64,000 nucleotides of DNA from Pelagibius sp. (GTDB taxonomy: Bacteria > Pseudomonadota > Alphaproteobacteria > Kiloniellales > Kiloniellaceae). The position numbers and the translations under genes were made by a program. How positions within the stretch are numbered: position 1 is the first letter of the stretch; every line of letters starts with the position of its first letter. The notes beneath the pieces were generated by a model. The model was given only the letters and a program-made list of their open reading frames with translations, was not told where the DNA came from and made no database searches. Where the stretch lies: positions 1-64,000 of the forward strand of contig NZ_JANQKD010000013.1 in the NCBI RefSeq assembly GCF_028281305.1, read 5' to 3'. This document shows, one piece after another, positions 43,445 through 52,907 of the stretch.

Positions 43445-44776
43445 CTATTCGGTCCCGCGGGAAAGCGCTGCCGAGGGACGGGACGCCAGCGCGATCTTGG
43501 CCAGGAAGTAGCCGATGAAAGCAATGATCGCAGCGGAGGTCATGACGCTGACCATGGGGATGGCGCTCTCGCTCTGCAGGTGCCCGACCACAAGGGTGGC
43601 AACGCCGCCGACCATCATCTGCAGAAAGCCCAGCAGGCCGGAGGCGGTTCCGGCCAGGTCCGGACGGACCGAGATCGCCGAAGCGGTGGCATTGGGCAGG
43701 CTGAGGCCATTGGCCAGCCCTATGAACATGACCGGGCCGAACAGCATGAGGGGCGTCATCTCGCCCGAGAGCGCGAGGCCGGTCATCAGGGCCATGCCCA
43801 CGAGCGCGAGTGCGCTGCCGGCCAGGGTCATGCGCTCCGGTCCGACTTTCGTCGACAGCCGGCCGGCCAGGTAGTTGCCGGTCATGTAGCTGGCCGCATT
43901 CAGCATGAAGTAGAGCCCGTACTCGCTGGGCGGGCGGCCCATCACCTCGATCATCATGTAGGGGGCGCCGGCCAGGAAGGCGAAGAACACCGCCGTTGTG
44001 AAGGACACGTTGATCGCGTAGCCGGTGAAGGCCGTGTCCTTGAGCAGCGTCCCGAACCCCCGGACCATGCTGACCGGCCCGGCGACGACGTCGCGGTCGA
44101 AGTGGGTCTCCACGAGCAGGAACCAGGCGAAGGCCAGAACCACCGCGCCGACCAGCAGGACCAAGACGAAAGAGGCACGCCAGCCGAAGAGGTCGTCGGC
44201 AAATCCGCCCAGCAGGGGTGCGACCATCGGGGCCACCACCATCGCCATGGTGATGTAACCGATCATGCTGGCTGATTCGCTGCGATCGTGGGTGTCGCGC
44301 ACGATGGCGCGGCCCAGCACCAGGCCGGCACAGCCGCCCACGGCCTGGATCACCCGGCCGACGATCAGCATCGCGATGCTGTCGGCCAAGGCGCAGAGCA
44401 GGGTGCCCAGAAGAAACAGCAGGACGCCCCAAAGCAGCACCGGCCGGCGCCCGAAGCGGTCGGAGAGCGGGCCGAGGAAGAGCTGCGAGATGGCGACGCC
44501 GAAAAGGTAGAGGGTCAGTGTGAGTTGGATGGTGCCATAATCGGTGTTGAAGACCGCCTTCATGCCCGGCATCGAAGGGATGAAGATGTTCAGGGCCAGC
44601 GGGCCGAGCGCGGTGACGGCGATAAGGATGCCCAGCGAAGGCCGGCGCACCGCGCCCTTCCGCAGGGCTTCCGCCGCGACGGGGCGCGGCATCGCCTGGG
44701 GCGGCGGCAGCGGCGCGGCCCCGGCCGCCGCCTCGGGCTGCCGGTGCTCGTCCCGTTCGTCGCTCGCCTCGCGCAT
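43445..44776 (-). CDS. MFS multidrug exporter, Bcr/CflA type
   Basis: 443 residues from the ATG at 44776, with GGGGAG just upstream. After a charged leader come twelve spans. The Bcr/CflA motif [16 protein letters not shown] is motif A, and [21 protein letters not shown] is the family signature in the fourth-fifth spans. Proton-driven export of drugs such as bicyclomycin, or of cysteine, at the inner membrane. It ends about 115 nt before the pyrE start on the same strand. Confidence 0.92.
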   Translation of the reverse strand: MREASDERDEHRQPEAAAGAAPLPPPQAMPRPVAAEALRKGAVRRPSLGILIAVTALGPLALNIFIPSMPGMKAVFNTDYGTIQLTLTLYLFGVAISQLFLGPLSDRFGRRPVLLWGVLLFLLGTLLCALADSIAMLIVGRVIQAVGGCAGLVLGRAIVRDTHDRSESASMIGYITMAMVVAPMVAPLLGGFADDLFGWRASFVLVLLVGAVVLAFAWFLLVETHFDRDVVAGPVSMVRGFGTLLKDTAFTGYAINVSFTTAVFFAFLAGAPYMMIEVMGRPPSEYGLYFMLNAASYMTGNYLAGRLSTKVGPERMTLAGSALALVGMALMTGLALSGEMTPLMLFGPVMFIGLANGLSLPNATASAISVRPDLAGTASGLLGFLQMMVGGVATLVVGHLQSESAIPMVSVMTSAAIIAFIGYFLAKIALASRPSAALSRGTE

Positions 44777-45178
44777 TCTTCTCCCCGGAAAAGCCAATGT
44801 ATCAAGCGGACGTCAGCGAGGACGCCCCGCGCGACTGCCGCAATCGCGATGGGCGCAATCGCGATGGGCGCAATCGCGATGGGCACAATCGCAATTGGCG
44901 TAGTCGCAACAGCGGAGGTCCCGGTCGCATGCCACCCTCTTGCGCCGGCCGCAAAGAACACTCAGCTTAGGAAACAGAGAAACCTGCCCGGCGGCCGGAT
45001 CTGTCTTCTCCCGGCCCCTTTCGTCCCGGCCCTGTTCGGGCCCGCCGAAATGACACTCTTCCTTGCGGTGACTGTTACACGAAGATGATATCTCTGCGGG
45101 AACAAAGCCAGTGACTTGTCCGCATAGCTGCCCTGTTGCCCGGAAAACAGCCCTTTTTGGAGCGAACCAGGACCGACG
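44777..45178. other. Divergent intergenic region with 15-nt array
   Basis: 402 nt between two MFS exporter genes. It holds the five-unit 15-nt array at 44836-44910 and nothing else I can support. Promoters for both exporters must lie here. Confidence 0.5.
44836..44910. repeat. 15-nt tandem array between two exporter genes
   Basis: Five units of GGGCGCAATCGCGAT type at an exact 15-nt period. Middle units are identical, the outer ones carry increasing changes, so the array is dying from its edges. No stop codon in one frame, but no ribosome site or start supports coding. Confidence 0.85.
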
Positions 45179-46741
45179 ATGAAGATTGCGCCCTGCGATG
45201 ACGGCCAGATCCAGGCCGGTGCCTGCACTGAGCCCTGCCGCCGGGAAGCCCGCCCGATCGTCCTGATGGTCACCATCCTGGGGTCCAGTCTGGCCTTTGT
45301 GGACGGCACGGTGGTGACCGTCGCCCTGCCGGTGATTGGCGAGCAGTTCGGCGGCTCGCTCAGCTTTATGCAGTGGGTGGTCAACGCCTATGCCCTGTTC
45401 CTGGCGGCCTTGCTCCTGGTCGGCGGCGCAGCGGGGGATCTTTACGGCCGGCGCCGGGTCTTCAACATCGGGGTGGTGGTCTTCGCGCTGGCCTCGCTGT
45501 GGTGCGGACTGGCGGAGACCGCGGGCCAGCTTGTCGCCGCGCGCGCGCTGCAGGGCTTCGGAGGCGCCCTTCTGGTGCCCAACAGCCTGGCCATTATCTC
45601 TGCCGCCTTTCCGCCGGAGGAGCGCGGCCGGGCCATCGGCACCTGGGCCGGATTCTCCGCCATCGCCGCTGCCCTGGGGCCGGTGCTGGGCGGCTGGCTG
45701 ATCGACCTCGGGTCCTGGCGGCTGGTCTTCCTCATCAACCTGCCCGTGGCGGCGGTGGCGCTGGCGCTTTCGCTGTGGCGGGTTCCGGAATCCCGCGACC
45801 AGACGGCTGGGCGGCGGATGGATTGGGCCGGCGGCCTGCTGGCGGTGCTGGCTCTGGCGGCCCTGACTTACAGCCTCACGACCTTCGGCGAAAGCCGCCA
45901 GGTTTCGCAGCCCCTGGTCCTGGTGGGCGTCGCGGGTGTGCTGGGCCTGCTGGTCTTCCTCTGGGTCGAGCAGCGCAGCGGCGATCCGATGCTGCCGCTC
46001 GGGCTCTTCCGCTCCTCTGCTTTTGCTGGTGCCAATCTGCTGACACTCTTTCTTTATCTCGCCCTTTCCGGGGTACTGTTCTTCCTGCCGATCACCATGA
46101 TCGAGGCGCACGGCCATACGGCGATGCTGGCCGGCGCAGCCTTCCTGCCCTTCACTCTGGTCATGGCCTTTCTGTCGCGCTGGGCGGGCAGCCTGCTGGA
46201 CCGCTTTGGCGCCCGCCTGCCGCTGACCGTCGGCCCGATGATTGCGGCGGCTGGCTTTCTTCTGTTCATTCCGGCGGCGCCGGGCGCCTCGTTCTGGTCG
46301 GCCGTCGTGCCGGCCATGCTGGTGCTGGGCCTGGGCATGGCGGTTACCGTCGCGCCGCTTTCCACGGTGGTGATGAACGCGGTACCCGCCGGCCAGTCGG
46401 GTCTTGCATCCGGCGTCAACAATGCCGTCTCCCGTTTGTCGGGGCTGCTGGCTGTCGCCGGGCTCGGCGCCTTTGCCGCGCTGGTTTTCGATCAGAGCTT
46501 CGCGGCCCTGGCCGCCGGCGTCGAGCCCGCCGCGCGTGCCGCGGTGGCTTACGGCAGCGACGGCGCCATGACACAGCTCTCCGCTGCGAATGCACTCGCC
46601 CTGGAAGACGCCTACCGTCAGGCCATGGTCGATGCCTTCCGCGCCATTGCCTTCATCGGGGCCGCCTTGGCTGTGCTCAGCGCGCTCTGCGGCTTTTTCC
46701 TGATGCCCCGCTCCCCTCAGCCCCAGCCGCAGGGAGCGTGA
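45179..46741 (+). CDS. MFS drug exporter, DHA2 (14-span) type
   Basis: 520 residues, fourteen spans. The ATG at 45179 has AGGA upstream. VDGTVVTVALPVIGEQFG is the DHA2 motif in the first span, GAAGDLYGRRRVF motif A, and GFGGALLVPNSLAIISAAFPPEERGRAIG (read in parts) motif C, marking an EmrB/QacA-type proton antiporter. A short Cys-containing leader (PCDDGQIQAGACTEPC) precedes span one and is unusual. Substrates are lipophilic cations or toxins in relatives. It is divergent from the Bcr-type exporter. Confidence 0.92.
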   Translation: MKIAPCDDGQIQAGACTEPCRREARPIVLMVTILGSSLAFVDGTVVTVALPVIGEQFGGSLSFMQWVVNAYALFLAALLLVGGAAGDLYGRRRVFNIGVVVFALASLWCGLAETAGQLVAARALQGFGGALLVPNSLAIISAAFPPEERGRAIGTWAGFSAIAAALGPVLGGWLIDLGSWRLVFLINLPVAAVALALSLWRVPESRDQTAGRRMDWAGGLLAVLALAALTYSLTTFGESRQVSQPLVLVGVAGVLGLLVFLWVEQRSGDPMLPLGLFRSSAFAGANLLTLFLYLALSGVLFFLPITMIEAHGHTAMLAGAAFLPFTLVMAFLSRWAGSLLDRFGARLPLTVGPMIAAAGFLLFIPAAPGASFWSAVVPAMLVLGLGMAVTVAPLSTVVMNAVPAGQSGLASGVNNAVSRLSGLLAVAGLGAFAALVFDQSFAALAAGVEPAARAAVAYGSDGAMTQLSAANALALEDAYRQAMVDAFRAIAFIGAALAVLSALCGFFLMPRSPQPQPQGA

Positions 46742-46775
46742 TGCGGGCTCTGCGCTCATTCGTGCTGCGTGTGCT

Positions 46776-47246
46776 TTAGGCGGCGGACATGGCGGCGCGG
46801 GTGCTCAAATAGGCTGAAGGATCAGGCGTCGACGTCATCATCGTTTCGCGCCAGGCTTCCTGTTCGGCGTTGATCAGGCCGAGCTCCCACACACAAGCGA
46901 TAACGGGTCTGGCGGCCGTATCCATCGGCTTCTCCGCACCCCAAAGCGTCCGTTGGATGTGCTGGCACAGCACCGATCCTTGAATCCACCAGTGGGCCAG
47001 GATCGACACGCCAAGCTCGCCCGGATGAATGATCACAAAGCCCAGTCCGTTGTCTTCGCCCTCGGCCGCCACGAGCGGTGGGACTTCTAAGCCTACGAAG
47101 GAGCGGGCGTCGCGGATCAGGGCCTCCGTTATCTCCTGTCCGTCCGCCGCAATGCCGTAGACCTTGAGTGTCAGGGGCGCTATTTCCCAAAGACCCAGGT
47201 CCGATACCGCACGGGGTCGGTAGAGTTCTGTTCCGCCTATCGTCAT
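46776..47246 (-). CDS. Conserved protein of unknown function
   Basis: 156 residues; the start has AGAGGTAT upstream. The core VIIHPGELGVSILAHWWIQGSVLCQH and RPVIACVWELGLINAEQEAW (read in parts) look like a conserved soluble domain common in Rhizobiales and Rhodospirillales, with no function I can name. No signal or span. It stands alone between an exporter and a patatin-like gene. Confidence 0.65.
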   Translation of the reverse strand: MTIGGTELYRPRAVSDLGLWEIAPLTLKVYGIAADGQEITEALIRDARSFVGLEVPPLVAAEGEDNGLGFVIIHPGELGVSILAHWWIQGSVLCQHIQRTLWGAEKPMDTAARPVIACVWELGLINAEQEAWRETMMTSTPDPSAYLSTRAAMSAA

Positions 47247-47323
47247 GAGAATACCTCTATCCGCGAGACGCTTTCGGCATGGCGGTCGGAGCGGCTGGTT
47301 TTGGCATGAAGGCCGGACCCGCT

Positions 47324-48403
47324 TTACAGGTACATCGCGTCGATGTCGGCGGTGGAGCGCTTGCCGAGATCCTGGCGGTGGGCCGCCAGCCAGGCATCGG
47401 TGCGCGCGTAGCCGACGTCATGCAGGTGGCAGAGGAAGTCCCAGTCGGCATTCAGCTTGGAGGAAAAGCCCAGGTTCTGCATGACGTCCTCGGCATCGAC
47501 GACATGCATGTTCAGGCGCTTCAGCCGCCCGCCGTCGTCGAAGCCCTTGTCGATCAGCTTGGTGACGAAACTGATGGCGCGCATTTCGCGCATCAGGCCG
47601 GCGTTGAAGGTGATGGTGTTCAGGCGGTCGATGATCTCCTGGGCAGAGGTCGGCGTCTTCTCGATGTTGATCGGATTGATCTGCACCAGAAGGACGTCCG
47701 GCGTCTCGGCGCCATAAATCAGGGGGAAGATCGCCGGGTTGCCCATGAAGCCGCCGTCCCAGTAGGCCTCGCCGTCGATCTCCACGGCCTTGTGAAGGTA
47801 GGGCAGGCAGGCGGAGGCCATCACCGCGTCCAGGCTCATCTCCTCAAGCTCGAAGATCTTGATGCGGCCGCGGCGCACGTTGGTCGCGGAGACGTAGAGC
47901 TTCACCGTCTTGCAGTGGCGCAGCTTCTCGAAGTCGATATGTTCGTGGATGGTGTCGCGCAGCGGATTGATGTCGAAGAAATTAAACTGATACGGCGAGA
48001 ACACCCGCGACAGCGTGTCCAGCATCCAATAGCCGGGGGCGTAGTCCATGCCGCCGAGGCCGGTCATACGGTCCAGCGGGCTCGGCTGCATCATCGTCAG
48101 CGCGGCGATTTCCGAAACGCGCTTCCAGACGGCGCGCAGCAGATCCCGCGCCCCTTCGCGGCCGCCGACCGAGAGGCCGTAGGCCATGACGGCACCGTTC
48201 ACCGCACCGGCGCTGGCGCCGGTGACGCCCTCGATGGCGATCCCGTCGTCTTCCAGCAGGCGATCGAGCACGCCCCAGGTGAGGGCGCCGTGGGCCCCGC
48301 CGCCCTGGAGGGCCAGATTGATCCGCTTGACGCCGCGGCCCTGCGGCCAGGGGTCCGCGCAATCGCCCGCCGGGCTGCCGTTCTTGGCTCCGGACTTCGC
48401 CAT
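47324..48403 (-). CDS. Patatin-like phospholipase
   Basis: 359 residues from the ATG at 48403 (GGGAG upstream). The patatin dyad is present: oxyanion loop GGGAHG (34-39), nucleophile Ser64 in TGASAGAVNG and catalytic Asp in AYWDGGFMGN. Such enzymes hydrolyse lipids; in bacteria they act on phospholipids or storage lipids. The C-terminal 150 residues (KLNMHVVDAEDVMQNLGFSSKLN and flanks) are the bacterial-type extension. Cytosolic or surface location cannot be told; no signal peptide is visible. Confidence 0.9.
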   Translation of the reverse strand: MAKSGAKNGSPAGDCADPWPQGRGVKRINLALQGGGAHGALTWGVLDRLLEDDGIAIEGVTGASAGAVNGAVMAYGLSVGGREGARDLLRAVWKRVSEIAALTMMQPSPLDRMTGLGGMDYAPGYWMLDTLSRVFSPYQFNFFDINPLRDTIHEHIDFEKLRHCKTVKLYVSATNVRRGRIKIFELEEMSLDAVMASACLPYLHKAVEIDGEAYWDGGFMGNPAIFPLIYGAETPDVLLVQINPINIEKTPTSAQEIIDRLNTITFNAGLMREMRAISFVTKLIDKGFDDGGRLKRLNMHVVDAEDVMQNLGFSSKLNADWDFLCHLHDVGYARTDAWLAAHRQDLGKRSTADIDAMYL

Positions 48404-48541
48404 CTCATCCGATCTCCCGCTTGCTGCTGGGCATGCTGCCAGCTTACGGTTGCGGCGCAGCATCGCAAGGGCCAGAGTGTCGGGGTGCAGAGTATGGGGT
48501 GAAGTCTGCCTTGGGGCAGACTGCCTGGTGGAGGAGTACCC

Positions 48542-48736
48542 ATGGCCGGCGGCGGTATCGACTACTGGACCGAGCATTGGCTGGCGCGCCACTGGCTGCG
48601 CCTGCGGCAGAAGGCGGGAACCTTCACCGAGGGCCAGCGCATGATGATCAGGGAAAGCGACGAACAGCTTCGCGGCCGCTTCCTGGCGTTCGGGCTCTTC
48701 CTGGCTGTCGTGGCCCTGATGGTCTGGATCGCCTGA
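48542..48736 (+). CDS. Small single-span membrane protein
   Basis: 64 residues with a strong GGAGGAG before the ATG. A basic N-terminal half (HWLARHWLRLRQKAGTF) is followed by FLAFGLFLAVVALMVWIA, one membrane span, and nothing after it. Family and role unknown. It lies between divergent patatin and thioesterase genes. Confidence 0.7.
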   Translation: MAGGGIDYWTEHWLARHWLRLRQKAGTFTEGQRMMIRESDEQLRGRFLAFGLFLAVVALMVWIA

Positions 48737-48768
48737 GGCCGGCGCCCGCCTCTGGCCAACACCGTTGT

Positions 48769-49212
48769 TCAGCGCTTGGTGATGTACTTGAAGCTGCCCT
48801 GGCCGCTGCCGACCACCCGTCCGGCCTCGTCCACCACCTGACACTCGGCGAAGAAGATGCTCTTGCCGCCGCCGCTGCGCCGCGCCGTCGCGGTCAACCG
48901 CTGGCCGGCCTGGGCAGCGCCGATGAAGCTGCTGGTGAGCGAGAGGGTGAAGGCGCGCCGGCCCGGTTCGCCGGGGGCGCTGTAGCAGCCGCAGTAGCCG
49001 CAGGCGGTATCGATCAGCGTCGTCAGAACCCCGCCGTGCATCACGCCGCTGCGGTTCAGGTGCCGGGCTTCGACGGTCAGCGCGATGCTGGCCAGGTCCG
49101 GCTCCCAGGCCGCCAGTTCATAGCCCACGAGGTCGGCAAAGCCGCCGCGCAGGCGCAGCGGGTCCAGGCTCTCTGTGTCGCTGGAGTCAGGTTTCGATGG
49201 CGAATCGGGCAT
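48769..49212 (-). CDS. Hot-dog acyl-CoA thioesterase (PaaI type)
   Basis: 147 residues. The acidic linker is followed by LSGVMHGGVLTTLIDTACGYC-like core (NRSGVMHGGVLTTLIDTA), where the active acid and the GGV turn of the PaaI hot-dog domain are visible. These enzymes release free acid from acyl- or aryl-CoA. It ends near the small membrane protein and follows the large membrane protein on the same strand at 75 nt. Confidence 0.85.
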   Translation of the reverse strand: MPDSPSKPDSSDTESLDPLRLRGGFADLVGYELAAWEPDLASIALTVEARHLNRSGVMHGGVLTTLIDTACGYCGCYSAPGEPGRRAFTLSLTSSFIGAAQAGQRLTATARRSGGGKSIFFAECQVVDEAGRVVGSGQGSFKYITKR

Positions 49213-49287
49213 GGCCGCAGACTGCCCCGCTGCGTCACCGCTGTCCAGGGGCGGCGCGCTCCGCCCCGATGACAGGGGAACAGTCCG

Positions 49288-51123
49288 CTACCGGACGAAG
49301 CGCCGCAACAGGCCGAAGCAGAACAGGGAGAAGCAGCAGATCAACGCGACCTCTGCCAGAAAGACGGCGTCGTCCAGGCTGTTGTTGACGGTAAAGGTGA
49401 CCAGCGGCATGGCGACGAAGCCGGTCGCGAAGAACCGCGCCAGCGTGTCCCGCAGAACCACCCCGCGCAGATAGAGCGCCAGCCCCCAGAGGCAGAAGGC
49501 CAGAACGTAAGGCAGCCCGTACTGCGGGAAGGTCAGCAAGGCGAGATCGAGCGCCGGGTAAGCCTCCTCGTCGCAGCACCCCTCGAGGTAGCGCATGAAG
49601 AGCACCGTTATGGCGACGGCATAGACATGAACGCCCAGCAGCATGAGATCACGGGAGCGCAGGCCGCGGCCGTCGCCGCCGGCATAGCGCAGCCAGGTGA
49701 AGAGAGCCGAAAGGGCGGCGATGATGCTGCCGACGAAGGCGATGCGGTTGGCGTTGGCGATCACCAGCCGTGCCGAGCGCCGCAGGTGCACCATGGGCCG
49801 CGGGGGAAACAGGCCGCGCCACCAGGGCACCTCTCGCAGGGCCCGGGCGCGCAGGGTCGCGGCCATGCCGGCGGCGAGCGCGAAGACCAGCCAGAAGAGC
49901 TGGCCGGCGATCAGGTCCAGAACGTCACCGCGCACCTCGGCGGGCACCCGTTCTCTGTTATCAAACAGAAAACCCCAATAGAACAGGTCCCGCGTCTCGT
50001 TGGCCGCGGTCAGCAGGCAGCCGCCGATCCAAAGCCGTGTCGTCAGCGCCAGAAAGCCGCTGCGCAGATGGCGGTAGAGGGCGACGAAAGGCAGCACCAC
50101 GATCAGCACGGCGGGGTAGACGAGATCGCTGTCCAGCAGGCCCTCCAGCAGGACATCGACAAGGATGTCGGCCAGCACCAGGACGGTGGCGACCTGCAGC
50201 CAGGCGAGGCGGGCGTCGCGTTCCGCGATTCTGGCCATGGTTTCGGCCTTGCGTTGCCGCAGCAGCGAGAGGGCGACACCCTGATAGGCGGCGATGCCGA
50301 TGCCGGCGAGCACCAGGTTCGCGCCCCAGTCCTCCAGGCCCAGGGTCCAGACCAGAACCGCCCAAAGGCCCGCCAGAATGGCATCGGTCAGAAAGTGGCG
50401 GTAGGCGGAGCCGGCCAGATGGCGGGTGCGAAAGCTGTAGACGATGAAGAGGACCAGGACCACCGCCACCATGGCGGCGATGAGCCCTTGCGTGTCCGCG
50501 TTGTCTCTGATGGTGACCGCCAGGTAGGCCAGCAGGCTGAAGCCCAGGGCCATCTTGCTGCTCTGCGGCTGGTGGCGGAACTTCAAGTAGATCGCCGGTG
50601 CATAGAGGGCGATGCCGGCGGCAAGCTGGGCACCGCCGGAGATCTCGGCACTGAGCAGGAAGATCATCGGCAGGTAGAGGGTCGCAGTGTTGAACTCGTA
50701 GTCGGCGCTGCGTCCCGTCGCGTTGAGCGCGACCAAAACCCAATAGAGGACCACCGCAGCGGCGATCGCTCCCGGCATCCAGGGGGTCTGCAGGATCGCG
50801 AGCATGCCAAGACCGACGGCAAAGGCGGCGCCGCCGGGCAGGCTGCGCCTGCCGCCAGCCTGGCCAATTGCCGTGACCAACCCGCAGAGCGCGGCGAGCC
50901 CCGCCATGACCAGCGCCGGCAAAAGGCTGTCGCGAAGGGCAGGCGCCGTCAGCAGGTCGGTCTCGCGAAGCAGGTAGACGAGGGTCAGCAGACAGCCGTG
51001 CAGACCGACGAAAGGCAGGATGCGCCCGTTCATGCGGCTTTCGAAAACCGCGACCTTCTCGTCGATGCTGCCCGCCGCAATGGGCGCCTTGGCCTGCCGC
51101 GCCAGGTCCTGGAGGGATTCCAT
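49288..51123 (-). CDS. Large multi-span membrane protein of unknown function
   Basis: 611 residues. After ~30 soluble N-terminal residues come twelve or more spans, among them LPALVMAGLAALCGLVTAI, YLAVTIRDNADTQGLIAAM and VTFTVNNSLDDAVFLAEVALICC. One long loop (EVRGDVLDLIAGQ to PWWRGLFPPRP) separates the bundle into two parts. I recognise no transport or enzyme motif. It starts 12 nt after the PhyH-type gene stop, so the two are probably one operon. Confidence 0.8.
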   Translation of the reverse strand: MESLQDLARQAKAPIAAGSIDEKVAVFESRMNGRILPFVGLHGCLLTLVYLLRETDLLTAPALRDSLLPALVMAGLAALCGLVTAIGQAGGRRSLPGGAAFAVGLGMLAILQTPWMPGAIAAAVVLYWVLVALNATGRSADYEFNTATLYLPMIFLLSAEISGGAQLAAGIALYAPAIYLKFRHQPQSSKMALGFSLLAYLAVTIRDNADTQGLIAAMVAVVLVLFIVYSFRTRHLAGSAYRHFLTDAILAGLWAVLVWTLGLEDWGANLVLAGIGIAAYQGVALSLLRQRKAETMARIAERDARLAWLQVATVLVLADILVDVLLEGLLDSDLVYPAVLIVVLPFVALYRHLRSGFLALTTRLWIGGCLLTAANETRDLFYWGFLFDNRERVPAEVRGDVLDLIAGQLFWLVFALAAGMAATLRARALREVPWWRGLFPPRPMVHLRRSARLVIANANRIAFVGSIIAALSALFTWLRYAGGDGRGLRSRDLMLLGVHVYAVAITVLFMRYLEGCCDEEAYPALDLALLTFPQYGLPYVLAFCLWGLALYLRGVVLRDTLARFFATGFVAMPLVTFTVNNSLDDAVFLAEVALICCFSLFCFGLLRRFVR

Positions 51124-51135
51124 AGCCAGTCCCCG

Positions 51136-51972
51136 TCAGGCCACCCGGCCTTCGGCGTTGCCGGCCTCGGCCTCGTCGAGCAGCTGCGGATAGGGATAGT
51201 CGAGCCCGACCAACTGGCGCAGCAGCGGAGAGGCGCGGTCCAGGATCTGCGGATCGAGACCGCGAACCTGATCTTCCATCGGCTTCACGAACTTGGGCAG
51301 GTACTGGATCAGCACGGCGCTGCGGTCGCCGTCGCTGTCGTTCGGCATCGCGCTGTGCCAGGCGAGCCCGAAGAAGATGGCAACGTCACCGGCCTTGCCG
51401 GTCATGCGTTCCAGCTTTGCCGCGGCCCTGTCCTCCGCGCTCGGATAGCGGCCGAGCTTCTGGCTGCCCGGGACGATGGCGGTGGCTCCGTTCTCCGCCG
51501 TGAAGTCGTCGAGCAGGATGGTCACCTGGGCGTTCAGGGGGAAGCTGGGGTTGATCCGGGCGGGAAAGCTCTCCGGCTTGTACATGTCCCAATAGGGATA
51601 GTCGATGTGAAGCTCCTGGCCGGGTCCGCCGGGCAGCAGCCGGTTGGCGGCGATGGATCCGAGAATGAATTCGGAGCCGAGGAAGCGCCGCATGATGGAG
51701 ACGACCGGTTCGCGCTGCACCATGGCGACGAAGATGTCGCCCTTGTTCAGAAGGTTCCAGACCCGGCGCTGAAGGTGCAGCTTCTCGGGATTGGCACCCT
51801 GGAAGTGGGTCGCCTTGGGCGCATCGCTGTCCGAGTAGCGCATGATCAGGGCGCGCGCCTCGGCGATTTCCGCCGCAGTGAAGACCTGCGGCAGGACCAC
51901 ATAGCCCCTGCCGTCGATCAGTTCGGTGACGATGCCTTCCTGCGTGGCGGCCTCTTGTGCAATCTGCTCCAT
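51136..51972 (-). CDS. PhyH-family Fe(II)/2-oxoglutarate dioxygenase
   Basis: 278 residues from the ATG at 51972 with GGGAG seven bases before it; longer readings overlap the riboswitch region. The iron triad is HxD in ELHIDYPYWD and the distal His in GLAWHSAMPND; the 2-oxoglutarate Arg is in RSAVLIQYL. The family hydroxylates small molecules or lipids. The substrate is unknown. It heads a unit with the large membrane protein. Confidence 0.87.
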   Translation of the reverse strand: MEQIAQEAATQEGIVTELIDGRGYVVLPQVFTAAEIAEARALIMRYSDSDAPKATHFQGANPEKLHLQRRVWNLLNKGDIFVAMVQREPVVSIMRRFLGSEFILGSIAANRLLPGGPGQELHIDYPYWDMYKPESFPARINPSFPLNAQVTILLDDFTAENGATAIVPGSQKLGRYPSAEDRAAAKLERMTGKAGDVAIFFGLAWHSAMPNDSDGDRSAVLIQYLPKFVKPMEDQVRGLDPQILDRASPLLRQLVGLDYPYPQLLDEAEAGNAEGRVA

Positions 51973-52893
<921 letters not shown>

Positions 52894-52907
52894 CGTGAGA
52901 GGCGCTC

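Noticed and set aside
44836-44910. Possible CRISPR array
   Set aside because: The repeats are directly adjacent with no spacers, short (15 nt) and without cas genes, so it is a plain tandem array.
44813-46759. 648-codon open frame on the minus strand opposite the DHA2 exporter
   Set aside because: Shadow of a clear 14-span exporter; low-complexity translation with no ribosome site.
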